The notes: a model not told the origin generated them from the sequence alone. A DNA stretch of 64,000 nucleotides from an uncultured Clostridia bacterium (GCA_934633985.1 CAKTYU010000007.1:61028-125027); one strand, 5' to 3'. Shown: positions 27,533 through 36,727, numbered from the stretch's first letter. A program made the numbers and translations.

Positions 27533-28836
27533 AAACTGCAAAGTTTGGCGGCACCTCCCTATCCGACGCGGCCCGCTTTAGAGCGGTAAAAAAGATAATA
27601 CTTTCCGACCCCGACATCCGCTTTGTCGTGGTATCGGCCCCCGGCAAGCGCTCCCCGGAGGACAAAAAGATCACGGATATGCTGTATGGCTGCCACGCTG
27701 CCGTGGAAAACGGCGTACACCCGGAGATAGCTTTTGATCCCGTGGCCGCGAGATTCCGTGACATTGCCAGCGGGCTCAGCCTCGGCATAAACCTTGAGCC
27801 GGAGTTCAGGCGGATAGAAAGCGCCCTGTCCTCCGGCGCGTCCGTGGATTACTGCGTCAGCCGCGGGGAATACCTTAGCGGGCTCATATTGGCCGCCCTG
27901 CTGGGCTGGCCCTTCATAGACCCCGCCGATTTGTTTTTCTTCGACGCAAAGGGCGTACCGGATCACGAAATGGCGATAAGGGCGCTGAAGCGCAGGCTGA
28001 GCTATATAGGCCGCGCCGTGATGCCCGGCTTTTACGGCGGGGCCATAGGCGGCGGGATATGCACGCTGCCCCGCGGCGGCTCGGACATATCCGGCGCACT
28101 GTTGTCCAGCGCCTCGCGGTCGGACGTCTACGAAAACTGGACTGACGTGCCCGGCATATTCAACGCCGACCCCGCCCTTGTGCGCCGCGCCAAGGTGATA
28201 CCCGCAATAGCCTATGACGAGGTTCGCGAGCTTGCATATATGGGCGCAAACGTGCTGCACGAGGATGCGGTGCCCGCCATGCGGCGCTCGGGGATACCCA
28301 TACACATACGCTGCACCATGGATCCCGGCGCCCCCGGCACCCTCATATCCTCGGAGGGATACCCCTCCGCCTGCCCCGTTACGGGCATAGCGGGCCGCAA
28401 GGGCTATTCCGCCATACAGGTGGAAAAGGAGAGCATGAACAGCGTCGTGGGCTACTGCCGCAGGATACTCTCCGTGCTGGAGGAGAACAAGGTCCCCTTT
28501 GACCACATCGCGACGGGCTTGGGAAGCATTTCCCTCATCGTACCGACGCGCAACGCGGCCCCCTGCCGCAGCGCCCTTATCTCGGGCATATCCTCCGCCG
28601 TGAACCCCGACAGCATATCCATAGCGGACGGCCTCGCCATGATCTCCATAGTGGGCCGGGACATGGCGGGAAAGCCGGGGGTATCCGGCCGCCTGCTCAG
28701 CGCCTTGGGCCGCGCGGGGATAAGCGTGCGCATGATAGTTCAGGGCACGCGGGAGATAAACATAACCGTGGGCGTGAACGAGCAGGACTATGAAAAAGCC
28801 GTGTACGCGGTACACGGCGAGTTTTTCTCCGATTAG
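27529..28836 (+). CDS. lysC: Aspartate kinase
   Basis: This 435-residue kinase begins AKFGGTSLSDAARFR. GGSDISGALL near residue 185 and the FNADPALV segment lie in the catalytic domain, and two ACT domains occupy the C-terminal third (MISIVGRDMAGKPGVSGR, GVNEQDYEKAV). It phosphorylates aspartate to start lysine, Met and Thr synthesis. As the end of a dap operon it probably serves the lysine/DAP branch and may be lysine-inhibited through ACT. Its last codons also form a terminator hairpin, and a convergent gene stops two bases later. Confidence 0.95.
   Translation: MKTAKFGGTSLSDAARFRAVKKIILSDPDIRFVVVSAPGKRSPEDKKITDMLYGCHAAVENGVHPEIAFDPVAARFRDIASGLSLGINLEPEFRRIESALSSGASVDYCVSRGEYLSGLILAALLGWPFIDPADLFFFDAKGVPDHEMAIRALKRRLSYIGRAVMPGFYGGAIGGGICTLPRGGSDISGALLSSASRSDVYENWTDVPGIFNADPALVRRAKVIPAIAYDEVRELAYMGANVLHEDAVPAMRRSGIPIHIRCTMDPGAPGTLISSEGYPSACPVTGIAGRKGYSAIQVEKESMNSVVGYCRRILSVLEENKVPFDHIATGLGSISLIVPTRNAAPCRSALISGISSAVNPDSISIADGLAMISIVGRDMAGKPGVSGRLLSALGRAGISVRMIVQGTREINITVGVNEQDYEKAVYAVHGEFFSD
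28798..28826 (+). terminator. Terminator inside the 3' end of lysC
   Basis: Stem GCCGTGTAC (28798-28806) / GTACACGGC (28810-28818), loop GCG, then GAGTTTTT (T-run 28822-28826). It lies wholly within lysC coding sequence, ending ten bases before the stop, which suits the one-base gap to the convergent gene. Confidence 0.7.
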
Positions 28837-28837
28837 C

Positions 28838-29446
28838 TCATTCAAACCTTACGATCCAGCCTTTATCCTCCTCTGCGTCAAAGCACATTAGTATCTGCTC
28901 CCGGGTGGTCTTGGTTTCGGCCAGCTCGCCCGGCAGCTCGTCCCTGCCGAAATAGCCGCTCTGTACGGTTTCTATATTCGGCGCAAACTCCCCGCCCATG
29001 GCGGCGCACAGCACAAATATCTTTACTATCCCATACGCGCTCGGAGGCTCATTGTGCCTGTTCCTGTCCTGAACGGCAATGAGCCTTTCCGCTATTGCCG
29101 TTACCCCCGCTTCCTCGAGCGTCTCCTTTACGGCGTTTTCGCCCACCGACACATTCACATCGCACCAGCCGCCGGGCAGCGCCCAGCGACCGTCGTTTTC
29201 GCGGACGAGCAGTATCTTCCCGTCTTTAAACACCGCCGATCGCGTGTCCACCTTCGGCGTCTGGTAGCCGGTCTCGCCGCAGAACAGCTCCTTGGCTTTT
29301 TCGAAGGATATATCCGCCTTATGGGCTATCATCTCGGCGGCTATATCCCTAAGCCGCCGGTAACGCTCCAAATCAAAGGCGTCATGCCCGTAGGCGAGCC
29401 CCGCCTGGGCTATGCTCTGTATCTCTATCGCCCACTCAGTCCACAT
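28838..29446 (-). CDS. Nudix hydrolase with N-terminal helical domain
   Basis: This 202-residue protein has an N-terminal Nudix_hydro_N-type helical domain (about 1-55, with ERYRRLRDIAAEMI) and a Nudix domain. The box is GGWCDVNVSVGENAVKETLEEAGV, lacking the first conserved Glu, as is usual for this subgroup. Relatives hydrolyse ADP-ribose or related nucleoside diphosphates. The start is ATG 29446 with GGGAG eight bases upstream; a GTG five codons earlier is less likely. It faces lysC, with stops one base apart. Confidence 0.87.
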   Translation of the reverse strand: MWTEWAIEIQSIAQAGLAYGHDAFDLERYRRLRDIAAEMIAHKADISFEKAKELFCGETGYQTPKVDTRSAVFKDGKILLVRENDGRWALPGGWCDVNVSVGENAVKETLEEAGVTAIAERLIAVQDRNRHNEPPSAYGIVKIFVLCAAMGGEFAPNIETVQSGYFGRDELPGELAETKTTREQILMCFDAEEDKGWIVRFE

Positions 29447-29474
29447 ATCACGGTCTCCCACCGCCAGCTCACCC

Positions 29475-31067
29475 CTAACCCTTTACTCCGCCGGAGGTAA
29501 GCCCGGAGGTAAGGTGTTTTTCGATGCACATGAACAGTATTACCACGGGCACAGTCGCCAGCAGCGACGCCGCGAATAAATACTGCCATTCTATCATGTT
29601 GAATGATGAAAACTGCGTTATGCCCACGGTTATCGGCCTGTTGGACGCCGTGGATATCAGCACCGTGGATATGGTGTACTCGTTCCATGCGTTTATAAAA
29701 ACGAATATGAGCGTGGTGACTATTCCCGGCGCCGCCATGGGCAGCAGCACGTGCCAGAGCGAGCCGAGCGAGGTGCAGCCGTCTATCCTTGCCGCCTGCT
29801 CCATCTCCGGCGATATGGATACGAAGGTCCCTCTGAGCAGCCATATCGCAAACGCCTGATTAAAGGCGGCGTTTATGAGCATGAGGCCGAGTATGGAGTC
29901 GTTGAGCTTCAGCGCGCTCATAAGCTGGGCTATGCCGACGAGCAGCACCACCGGCGAGAACATCTGGCTCATTATGACAAAGCCAAGAAACGCCTTTTTC
30001 CCCTTGAATTTGCGGCGCGACATGGCATAGGCCGCAGGCACACCGCAAAGCAGCGCGATGAGCGTTGCGCCGCCCGCGATAAGCAGCGAGTTGATCAGGT
30101 ATCTCGGCACTCCCCTGCTTATTATATCCTTCATGTTCTGCAGCCGCCACACGGTAGGCATAACGTATCGGAAGTGCATATCCGTGGACTCCGCATTGGA
30201 GCGGAACGCCGTTACCAGCATCACATAATACGGATACAGTATAAAAAGGCACATGGCTATCACAAAGGCGTAAAGCAGCCCCCTGAGCAGCGTATGCTTC
30301 ACCGCGCCGAACCTTAGCTGGACGGCGGAGAGCAGCATCGCAAACAGGCAGGGCACCGCCGCCCATAATGCGCCCGTGCTTTCAAACACGGTGTTTTTCA
30401 ACGCGAAATCTATATTTTCCCCCGCGTTGCCGCCGAAAAGGAAGGCGTCCAGCCTGCTGAACAGTAGCTCCCTCCCTTCCGTCTCTACGCCGGCGGTCAG
30501 CAGCGCGACCCTTCTGGAAAGGGTATATGTAGAGGTCATGGCAAACATCGGGACCAGCAGCAGCGCGATCAGCAGCAGCCAGCAGGCCGCGGAGCGCAGC
30601 CGTCTCTCCCTCTCGCCCAGGGCTTTCTCTGCGGCGTCCGCATGGCCAAGCGTGCCGGCGGCAGCGCAGGCGGCGCCCAAGGCGGCGCAGGTCAGCATCG
30701 CCGTCAGCACCCATGAGGGAGCAATGCCCGCCCCAAGAAAATCCCAGCCGGTTTTTTCAAACCTGTCGTTAAGCGTAAATACCACGAGCGACGTCCTTTC
30801 GCCCTTGGAGTTTACCCTCTCCGTAACGCTTTCGCTGAGCTTTAGCTCTATGCCATCCTCCCGGTATTCCTCCATTATCCCGCGCAGCTCCTCCAGCGCG
30901 GCGTTGTAATTTCCATCTCCTGCAAAGGTATTGGGGCATCTTTTCGTATATACGCCTGAATCAAAGCTGTACAGCCGCAGCGAAAGCACCGCGAGCAGCG
31001 CGATAAACGCCGCAAGCAGCAGCGCGACGGCTATCCTGTTATGCCTTGCCACATTCCCCTGCCTCAT
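29475..31067 (-). CDS. MalG-type sugar ABC permease with long N-terminal membrane extension
   Basis: This is a 530-residue inner-membrane permease. The last 270 residues are an ordinary MalG-type domain, including the EAA loop EQAARIDGCTSLGSLWHVLLP for ATPase contact. In front are about 260 extra residues: TM1 at 12-30, an extracytoplasmic segment 31-112, TM2 118-140, TM3 160-177, a second outer segment 178-232 and TM4 233-250. Family members are normally 270-290 residues. ATG 31067 overlaps the preceding permease stop (ATGA) and has GGAGGAAG. The extension may help dock the binding protein or substrate (inference). Confidence 0.9.
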   Translation of the reverse strand: MRQGNVARHNRIAVALLLAAFIALLAVLSLRLYSFDSGVYTKRCPNTFAGDGNYNAALEELRGIMEEYREDGIELKLSESVTERVNSKGERTSLVVFTLNDRFEKTGWDFLGAGIAPSWVLTAMLTCAALGAACAAAGTLGHADAAEKALGERERRLRSAACWLLLIALLLVPMFAMTSTYTLSRRVALLTAGVETEGRELLFSRLDAFLFGGNAGENIDFALKNTVFESTGALWAAVPCLFAMLLSAVQLRFGAVKHTLLRGLLYAFVIAMCLFILYPYYVMLVTAFRSNAESTDMHFRYVMPTVWRLQNMKDIISRGVPRYLINSLLIAGGATLIALLCGVPAAYAMSRRKFKGKKAFLGFVIMSQMFSPVVLLVGIAQLMSALKLNDSILGLMLINAAFNQAFAIWLLRGTFVSISPEMEQAARIDGCTSLGSLWHVLLPMAAPGIVTTLIFVFINAWNEYTISTVLISTASNRPITVGITQFSSFNMIEWQYLFAASLLATVPVVILFMCIEKHLTSGLTSGGVKG

Positions 31068-31948
31068 AGCTCTTCCTCCTTTCGCATTACGGTCATCATA
31101 TACAATCCGGCGCAAACGCAGAGAATAAGGAAACCTATGACCGACAGCGCCGTGGCCGGGCCCTTCTTGCGGTCGTAAAAGCTGAGCATATAAAGGAAGG
31201 TAATGAGCGTATCTGTATTGTTTGCAGGCGCCCCCTTCGTCATGGTGTATATGATGGGAAAGGAATTAAAAACGTATATGATGTTCAGCACGGTGCTGAC
31301 TGTAAGGGACGGCTTTACAAGGGGTATGGTTATGTGGCGCAGTCTGCTCCAGAAGCCCGCGCCGTCTATATCAGCCGCCTCATACAGGGTTTTGTCTATT
31401 GATTGCAGCCCGGAAAGCACGCAGAAGGCCACAAAGGGGATCGTTACGAATATGCCCACGCCGCATTCCCATAGGAACTCTATCTGATAGGACGAGCGCC
31501 AGTTTATGGCCTGCTTGATTATGCCGAGGTTGAGAAGTATATTGTTAAGATTGCCGTATTCGTATTTTATGATATAGTTCCAGACAGAAGCCTGAATTAC
31601 CAGCGACGTCGCCCATGGGAATACCACTATGGCCCTTGCGAGCTTCCTGCCCCGGAACTTTTCGTTCAGCACCATCGCCACTATAAAGCCTATGACGGTG
31701 GAAAGCACGACCACCGACAGCACCCAGAAGAGGGTGTTTTTCATCACCGTATTGAACGCCGGCAGCCTTACCGCGTCCGAAAAATTCTTAAAACCGATAA
31801 AGTCCCCAACTATGCCGGATTTCGACACCTCGCTGAAGGACAGCCTGAATACTATGGCGATAGGGAACACCACGAACACCGCCATAAGGATCACGCTGGG
31901 AAGCAGCCAGAGATACGGTTCTATTTTTTTGCCCAGTGTCCTTTTCAT
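31064..31948 (-). CDS. MalF-type sugar ABC permease
   Basis: This 294-residue membrane protein has six predicted helices and the EAA loop near residue 200 (EAADIDGAGFWSRLRHITIPLVKP). It starts with a short basic cytoplasmic tail and PYLWLLPSVILM, typical of MalF/UgpA-type permeases. It pairs with the long MalG-type permease and the lipoprotein encoded just upstream. No ATPase gene is in the operon; a shared MsmX-type ATPase encoded elsewhere is likely. Confidence 0.93.
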   Translation of the reverse strand: MKRTLGKKIEPYLWLLPSVILMAVFVVFPIAIVFRLSFSEVSKSGIVGDFIGFKNFSDAVRLPAFNTVMKNTLFWVLSVVVLSTVIGFIVAMVLNEKFRGRKLARAIVVFPWATSLVIQASVWNYIIKYEYGNLNNILLNLGIIKQAINWRSSYQIEFLWECGVGIFVTIPFVAFCVLSGLQSIDKTLYEAADIDGAGFWSRLRHITIPLVKPSLTVSTVLNIIYVFNSFPIIYTMTKGAPANNTDTLITFLYMLSFYDRKKGPATALSVIGFLILCVCAGLYMMTVMRKEEEL

Positions 31949-31997
31949 GACTTACTCTCCCTTTTTTGCTATTTGACACGCTGCACGTCTAAGGGAA

Positions 31998-32014
31998 GCC
32001 GGGCTGTACCCGGC
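31998..32014 (-). other. Hairpin between binding-protein and permease genes
   Basis: GCCGGG / CCCGGC stem with a 5-base loop, extendable by G-C pairs, in the 110-base gap. There is no T-run. Such hairpins usually stabilise the upstream binding-protein mRNA or reduce read-through into permeases. Confidence 0.55.
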
Positions 32015-32058
32015 CCCCCAATGGTCAGTTTTTCTTTTTGGCCATGTCCGGCCTTATA

Positions 32059-33378
32059 TTATCCGGCTATTTCCGCCTGGAGCTTATCCAGCTCTGCCTT
32101 TACACCGGAGCCTGAGAGCGCGTTCTGCTCAGCCGCTATTACGCCCTGCTTTACGGCGTCCCATTCAGCCATTGCGGTGGGATAGAACTGACAACTGCTC
32201 AGCACGTTGAGCCATGCCTCAAAGCTGGGATCGGCAGCCACGAGGGCCTCTACCGCCGAATTGACCGCGGGCAGGAAGCCTTCCATGCTCACCCAGCCCA
32301 CATAGTTTTCCGGATCGTAGAAGAAGGTAAGGAACTTGCCGATAGCCTCGTCGCGGGCCGCCTGATCGGGAGCGGACTCATCCTTAAAGGCCATTACACG
32401 GTCCATAACGCCGACGGAGGAGGAGCTCTTGCCCTCGTTGGCGGGTATGGCGGCGGTAGCCATATTTACCTTGGAATCCTTATCCTTGCAGTAGGTAGGC
32501 ATAGAGTTGGGGGCTATGCACATGGCCAGCTTGCCGGCGGCAAACATATCCTGAAGGTCATAGCGGGTCTGGGTGGCGGGGTTTGGGTTGGTGTAGCCGT
32601 TCTTGACGAGGCTGAGCGCATACTCTATGGCCTCTACGTTCTCTGCGCTGTTGAGCGCCCATTTGCCTTCGGCGTCAACAAAGCCGCCGCCGTTGCCCCA
32701 TGTGTAGTACGCAAAGGCAGCCTGTCCCTCGTCGGTGGTCATATCGATGCCCCAGGGATATACCTCTCCGCCGTAGAAGTCGAGTATGGTCTGGGAAACG
32801 TCCTCGAGCTCGGCCCAGGTCTTGGGGACCTCAACGCCCATCTCGTTGAACATATCCACGTTGTAGTAGAGCGCGCGGGCAGAGGCCAGATCGGGAACCG
32901 CCCATACCGTGCCGTCTATTACGGACTGCTCGATGAAGGAGGGGAAGAAGTCGGCAAAGAGCTCATCGGGGCAATACTGGGAGACGGGCTCCAGCAGCCC
33001 TTCATTTGCGTAGTTCGCAAACACGTCGATATTGAGTATGTCGGGAGCCTGGTTGCTTGCGATGCGGGTATCAACGACAGTGTATACGTCGTTCCAGGAC
33101 ACTACCTCAAGGTTCAGCTTTATGCCGGGGTTCTCGGCTTCAAACTTATCCACAAAGTTGGTGCCGTTCATGCCTGTGCCGAGGAACCAGTCCTGCGTGT
33201 TGGGGCCGTACTGACAGATGATGACGTCCAGCGTGATCTCCTCACCCATCATTTCCTTTCCCTCTCCCTCGGTCATTTCGGTCTTTTCGCCCTCCATTGG
33301 CGCGGGGGCCTGCGGCTGGCACCCGTAAGCTGCGGCGGCCATAGCCAGGATAAGCAGCATTGCGATAAATTTCCTCAT
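32059..33378 (-). CDS. Sugar-binding lipoprotein of a carbohydrate ABC importer
   Basis: This is a 439-residue extracellular solute-binding protein, family 1. A lipoprotein signal (lipobox AAYGC, Cys20) is followed by a Met/Glu/Gly-rich linker (to about residue 48) and two lobes with typical pieces (FEAENPGIKLN, YNVDMFNEMGVEVPKTWAEL, DMFAAGKLAM). It captures an oligosaccharide outside the membrane for the two permeases encoded downstream. The operon suggests an amino-sugar glycan such as galacto-N-biose, lacto-N-biose or a GlcNAc oligomer; the ligand cannot be read from sequence. Confidence 0.93.
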   Translation of the reverse strand: MRKFIAMLLILAMAAAAYGCQPQAPAPMEGEKTEMTEGEGKEMMGEEITLDVIICQYGPNTQDWFLGTGMNGTNFVDKFEAENPGIKLNLEVVSWNDVYTVVDTRIASNQAPDILNIDVFANYANEGLLEPVSQYCPDELFADFFPSFIEQSVIDGTVWAVPDLASARALYYNVDMFNEMGVEVPKTWAELEDVSQTILDFYGGEVYPWGIDMTTDEGQAAFAYYTWGNGGGFVDAEGKWALNSAENVEAIEYALSLVKNGYTNPNPATQTRYDLQDMFAAGKLAMCIAPNSMPTYCKDKDSKVNMATAAIPANEGKSSSSVGVMDRVMAFKDESAPDQAARDEAIGKFLTFFYDPENYVGWVSMEGFLPAVNSAVEALVAADPSFEAWLNVLSSCQFYPTAMAEWDAVKQGVIAAEQNALSGSGVKAELDKLQAEIAG

Positions 33379-33435
33379 TTTTCTCTCTCCTTTTTTTATT
33401 TATTTAAGAAAGCGCCATGGCTTTTCTTACCGGTT

Positions 33436-34569
33436 TTAAGATGCGGCGGATACTCTTTCCCCGCCTATATACACGGCGAGCCTGTTCAGCTCCCCATCAC
33501 AAATTATGAAGTCCGCATGAGCGCCACGGTTTATTTCGCCAAGCTCTCCATTGCGGCCTATCCGCCCGGCCGGTATGCGCGTTGCCGACAGTATCGCCTG
33601 CTCCTTGGGTATGCCGAAGGCCACGGCGTTTCTAAGGCATTGATAAAGGTTCCGTGCGGAGCCCGCTATGGTGCCGTCCGCAAGCCTCGCCACCCCGCCC
33701 CCGAGGAAAACGTCTAAGCCGCCCAGCTCGTATTTTCCGTCCGGCATGCCGCAGCAGCGCAGCGAATCCGATATGAGGCATATACGCCCCGGAAAGAGCC
33801 TGAAGGCCGCCCTCACCGCGCTGGGGTGGCTGTGCTGCCCGTCGCAGATCAGCTCCGCCGTAACGCTCTCCCTCTCGCTCGCGGCTCCTATCGGCCCGGG
33901 CTCCCTATGGTGCAGCGGCGGCATCGCGTTGTAAAGGTGGGTAAGGTGTTGAGCCCCGGCCTCGAAAACCGCAGCCGCCTCGTCATAGCCCGCGTTTGTA
34001 TGCGCTATGGATACGGTGCAAAATTCCCTTGCCTTTTTTGTAAATTCCGCCGCGCCGGGCAGCTCCGGCGCTATATCGACTATGCGTATCAGCCCCTCGG
34101 CGGCTTCGTTAAGCCTCAGAAAAGCGCCTATATCCGGCGGCATCAGATACTTCGCGTTCTGCGCGCCCTTCTTTTTTTCGCTGAAAAACGGGCCCTCCAT
34201 GTTTATCCCCTCAAGCCTCGCACAGCCCGCCGGCCTTTCCCTGTGCAGCCTTGCGGCGTTCCTGTACGCCACCTCCAGCCTCTCATACGGAAGCGTCATG
34301 GAGGCGGGCGCAAAGCTCGTTATCCCGTTTAAGGCAAGGTATTCGGTCATTTTTACCAAACCGTCATAGCTGCCGTCCGAAAAATCCTCGTTGGAATTGC
34401 CGTGCGTATGTATGTCTATAAGCCCGGGAATGACGCATTTGCCGCCAAGCTCGACGCCGGGCTCGTCCGTATCTCCAAAAAACACCTCTGAGAACCGCCC
34501 GTTATCGACCCGGAAGCCTCCCCTTGCAAAAGCGCCGTCTATGAATATATCTCCGTTTTTAAAGAGCAT
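33436..34569 (-). CDS. nagA: N-acetylglucosamine-6-phosphate deacetylase
   Basis: This 377-residue amidohydrolase shows GLIDIHTHGNSNEDF near residue 50, the metal Glu in NMEGPFF near residue 122, HTNAGY near residue 187, LTHLYNAMPPLHHREPG near residue 206, and the catalytic Asp in LISDSLRCCGMPDG near residue 270. It removes acetate from GlcNAc-6-P to give GlcN-6-P for NagB. It starts one base after the ROK gene. Confidence 0.96.
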   Translation of the reverse strand: MLFKNGDIFIDGAFARGGFRVDNGRFSEVFFGDTDEPGVELGGKCVIPGLIDIHTHGNSNEDFSDGSYDGLVKMTEYLALNGITSFAPASMTLPYERLEVAYRNAARLHRERPAGCARLEGINMEGPFFSEKKKGAQNAKYLMPPDIGAFLRLNEAAEGLIRIVDIAPELPGAAEFTKKAREFCTVSIAHTNAGYDEAAAVFEAGAQHLTHLYNAMPPLHHREPGPIGAASERESVTAELICDGQHSHPSAVRAAFRLFPGRICLISDSLRCCGMPDGKYELGGLDVFLGGGVARLADGTIAGSARNLYQCLRNAVAFGIPKEQAILSATRIPAGRIGRNGELGEINRGAHADFIICDGELNRLAVYIGGERVSAAS

Positions 34570-34570
34570 C

Positions 34571-35944
34571 TCATACCTCCGGCAGGCTTGCCGCCGCCAT
34601 GGACTGGCCCACCCGCCTAAACTTGTCGTCCGGCAGTATCACATTTATCTTTTGGCTAAGATCGGGATATTCCTCGCCGAGTATCCTCCGGCACTCCTCG
34701 GTTATAAGCTCACCGCCTATGCCGGAGGCGACCCTGCCCAGCACTATCATGCAGCGTATATCGTAAAGCATCTCATAAAGGCAGAGCGTGTGCGCCAGAT
34801 AAGCGCCTATGGTGCGGAATATGTCCCGCGCCCCCTCAAGGCCGCCCTCCGCGAGCTTTTGTATTTCCTTTAGCTTTTCCGCCTGCGTGAGATTGCCGCT
34901 CAGGGCTATTCCGGCGGCGGGCGCCAGCTTTACCGCCGCATCCTGTGAAAAATACTTGCAGCCCACGCCGCGGTCATGGGACCATTCATCCTCTGCGGCG
35001 TATTCGCATATATCTGCCGGTGCAAAGGCCAGCTCGTTTATCCGCCCCAGTATGCAGCCCTCCTCATTCACATAGCCCACCGCCTCGCTCGTGCCCATTG
35101 CGAGGCCCATGACCCGGCCTGAGCCTAAGCTCATGCTGCCGGCCAAGGCCGTGACGTCGCCGTCGTTTGCAACGGCAAGCGGCATATCGCCTATTTCCCT
35201 CGCCGCCCTTTCGTATATCGTCTTTACCTCTTCGCGCCGCTCACGCGGCACCTTTATGAATATGGAGGAGATCATAGGCGAATTGCCGACGAACACGCCG
35301 GCGGAGGATACCCCTATGCCGTCTACCCGCGGCAGCCTTGAGGCGGCTGTTTTCAGCGCCTTTACTATTTCACCATACTGATAATCAGGATCGGCGCTGG
35401 TCTTTGGGTGCCAGACAACCTCCTCGGAATATACCGTTTCGCCGTCTATCACGGCAGATACCTTTCTGTCCGAGCCGCCCGCGTCAAAGCCTATGCGGCA
35501 GCCGTTTACAAAGCCGCCTATCCTCTTAGCACTCTCGCTGCTCCTTGGAAAGCTATCCTCATCGCACGCGATAACCTCAAAGGGGCGCTCATAGACGTCC
35601 TCCATGAACGCGGCGTCAAAGGCCCTCTCCCCCTTTGGAGAATAGGCCTGCCTTATCCTATCGGCTATGCCTTCGTCTCCGGCGACGTATACCCTGAAGC
35701 CGCCCGCGCTCCAAAGCAGCAGCTTTACCATGCGCTCCGCAAAGCGGTAATTCGCCTCGGCAAAGCCCTCTCCTCTGAGGCGCAGCCTCAGCGCGGCGAT
35801 CTGCCCATCCTCCCTCTCGGCGGCTATCCAAAACGGCCTCCTTGCATCGGCGAGGTACGCCCTTGCCCACGGGCCTAAGGGGACGAAGCTCTTATCCAGC
35901 AGCGGTATGTTCTTTATGTCGTATTCAATGCCAAGGTATTCCAT
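34571..35944 (-). CDS. ROK-family sugar kinase-like protein with N-terminal extension
   Basis: This is a 457-residue protein. Residues 1-140 form an extra N-terminal domain. The ROK/actin-like ATPase part then starts with IGFDAGGSDRKVSAV, a variant of the DxGGT phosphate loop, and continues with GIGVSSAGVFVGNSP, ANDGDVTALAGSM and LAMGTSEAVGYV. The HDRGVGCKYFSQDA segment replaces the usual Cys-rich zinc motif. It probably phosphorylates an N-acetylhexosamine between import and NagA/NagB. No helix-turn-helix is seen, so a repressor role is less likely. The exact sugar is unknown. Confidence 0.8.
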   Translation of the reverse strand: MEYLGIEYDIKNIPLLDKSFVPLGPWARAYLADARRPFWIAAEREDGQIAALRLRLRGEGFAEANYRFAERMVKLLLWSAGGFRVYVAGDEGIADRIRQAYSPKGERAFDAAFMEDVYERPFEVIACDEDSFPRSSESAKRIGGFVNGCRIGFDAGGSDRKVSAVIDGETVYSEEVVWHPKTSADPDYQYGEIVKALKTAASRLPRVDGIGVSSAGVFVGNSPMISSIFIKVPRERREEVKTIYERAAREIGDMPLAVANDGDVTALAGSMSLGSGRVMGLAMGTSEAVGYVNEEGCILGRINELAFAPADICEYAAEDEWSHDRGVGCKYFSQDAAVKLAPAAGIALSGNLTQAEKLKEIQKLAEGGLEGARDIFRTIGAYLAHTLCLYEMLYDIRCMIVLGRVASGIGGELITEECRRILGEEYPDLSQKINVILPDDKFRRVGQSMAAASLPEV

Positions 35945-35957
35945 CGCGCTTATCCTT

Positions 35958-36695
35958 TCACTCCGGCAGCAGCCTTGCCGCCTCCCTGTCGCATATCACG
36001 GTGACGTCGCCGTGGAACTGAAGTATGGATGCGGGCACAGCCGGCTTTACCGGCCCGAAGAAGGCCTGCCGCAGTATATCCGCCTTGTCGGCGCCCGTAG
36101 CTATGAGCACTATCCGGCGCGCGGCCATTACGGTCCCTATGCCCATTGTGAAGGCATATTCCGGAACATCGTCTATCGAGCTGAAAAAGCGCTTGTTCGC
36201 CTCCCGCGTGAGCTGCGTCAGCTTTACCTCGTGGGTGTGGCTGGGGAAGCTGTCCGCCGGCTCGTTGAAGCCTATGTGCCCGTCATGCCCTATGCCCAAA
36301 AGCTGAACGTCTATGCCGCCCCATTCCTCTATTTGGCGCTCATACTCCCGGCACATCCTCTCCGTATCCGGCGCGAGCCCGTCCGGCACTATGGTTTTTT
36401 CCGGCCTTACGGATATGTGGTCAAACAGGTTTTCCTGCATGAACCGCCGGTAGCTTTGCGGGTGCTCGGGGCCGAGCCCCTTGTATTCATCGAGGTTAGC
36501 CGTCCTTACCCGCGAGAAATCTATTATCCCCGCCCTTTCTCTATCGATCAGCTCCCGGTAAAGCGGCAGCGGCGTTGAGCCCGTCGCAAGGCCGAGCACG
36601 CAGGCGGGCTTCGCCCTTATCGCTCCCTCGAAAATGTCAGCCGCGGCCTTGCCCATCTCCTCCGGGCTGCTTACTGTCTTGATATACAAGCTCAT
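35958..36695 (-). CDS. nagB: Glucosamine-6-phosphate deaminase
   Basis: This 245-residue enzyme contains LGLATGSTPLPLYREL near residue 34, NLDEYKGLG near residue 67, and GIGHDGHIGFNEPADSF near residue 130, the full NagB signature. It converts GlcN-6-P to fructose-6-P plus ammonia. Length fits the short Firmicute type. The start is ATG 36695 with GGAGG; an upstream extension into galE is rejected. Confidence 0.97.
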   Translation of the reverse strand: MSLYIKTVSSPEEMGKAAADIFEGAIRAKPACVLGLATGSTPLPLYRELIDRERAGIIDFSRVRTANLDEYKGLGPEHPQSYRRFMQENLFDHISVRPEKTIVPDGLAPDTERMCREYERQIEEWGGIDVQLLGIGHDGHIGFNEPADSFPSHTHEVKLTQLTREANKRFFSSIDDVPEYAFTMGIGTVMAARRIVLIATGADKADILRQAFFGPVKPAVPASILQFHGDVTVICDREAARLLPE

Positions 36696-36727
36696 TGTCG
36701 GTAAAGCCTCCTTCTCTGTGCTTTTGT

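Noticed and set aside
27559..28845. Reverse frame opposite lysC
   Set aside because: Shadow of aspartate kinase; Gly/Ala/Tyr/His-rich with no motif.
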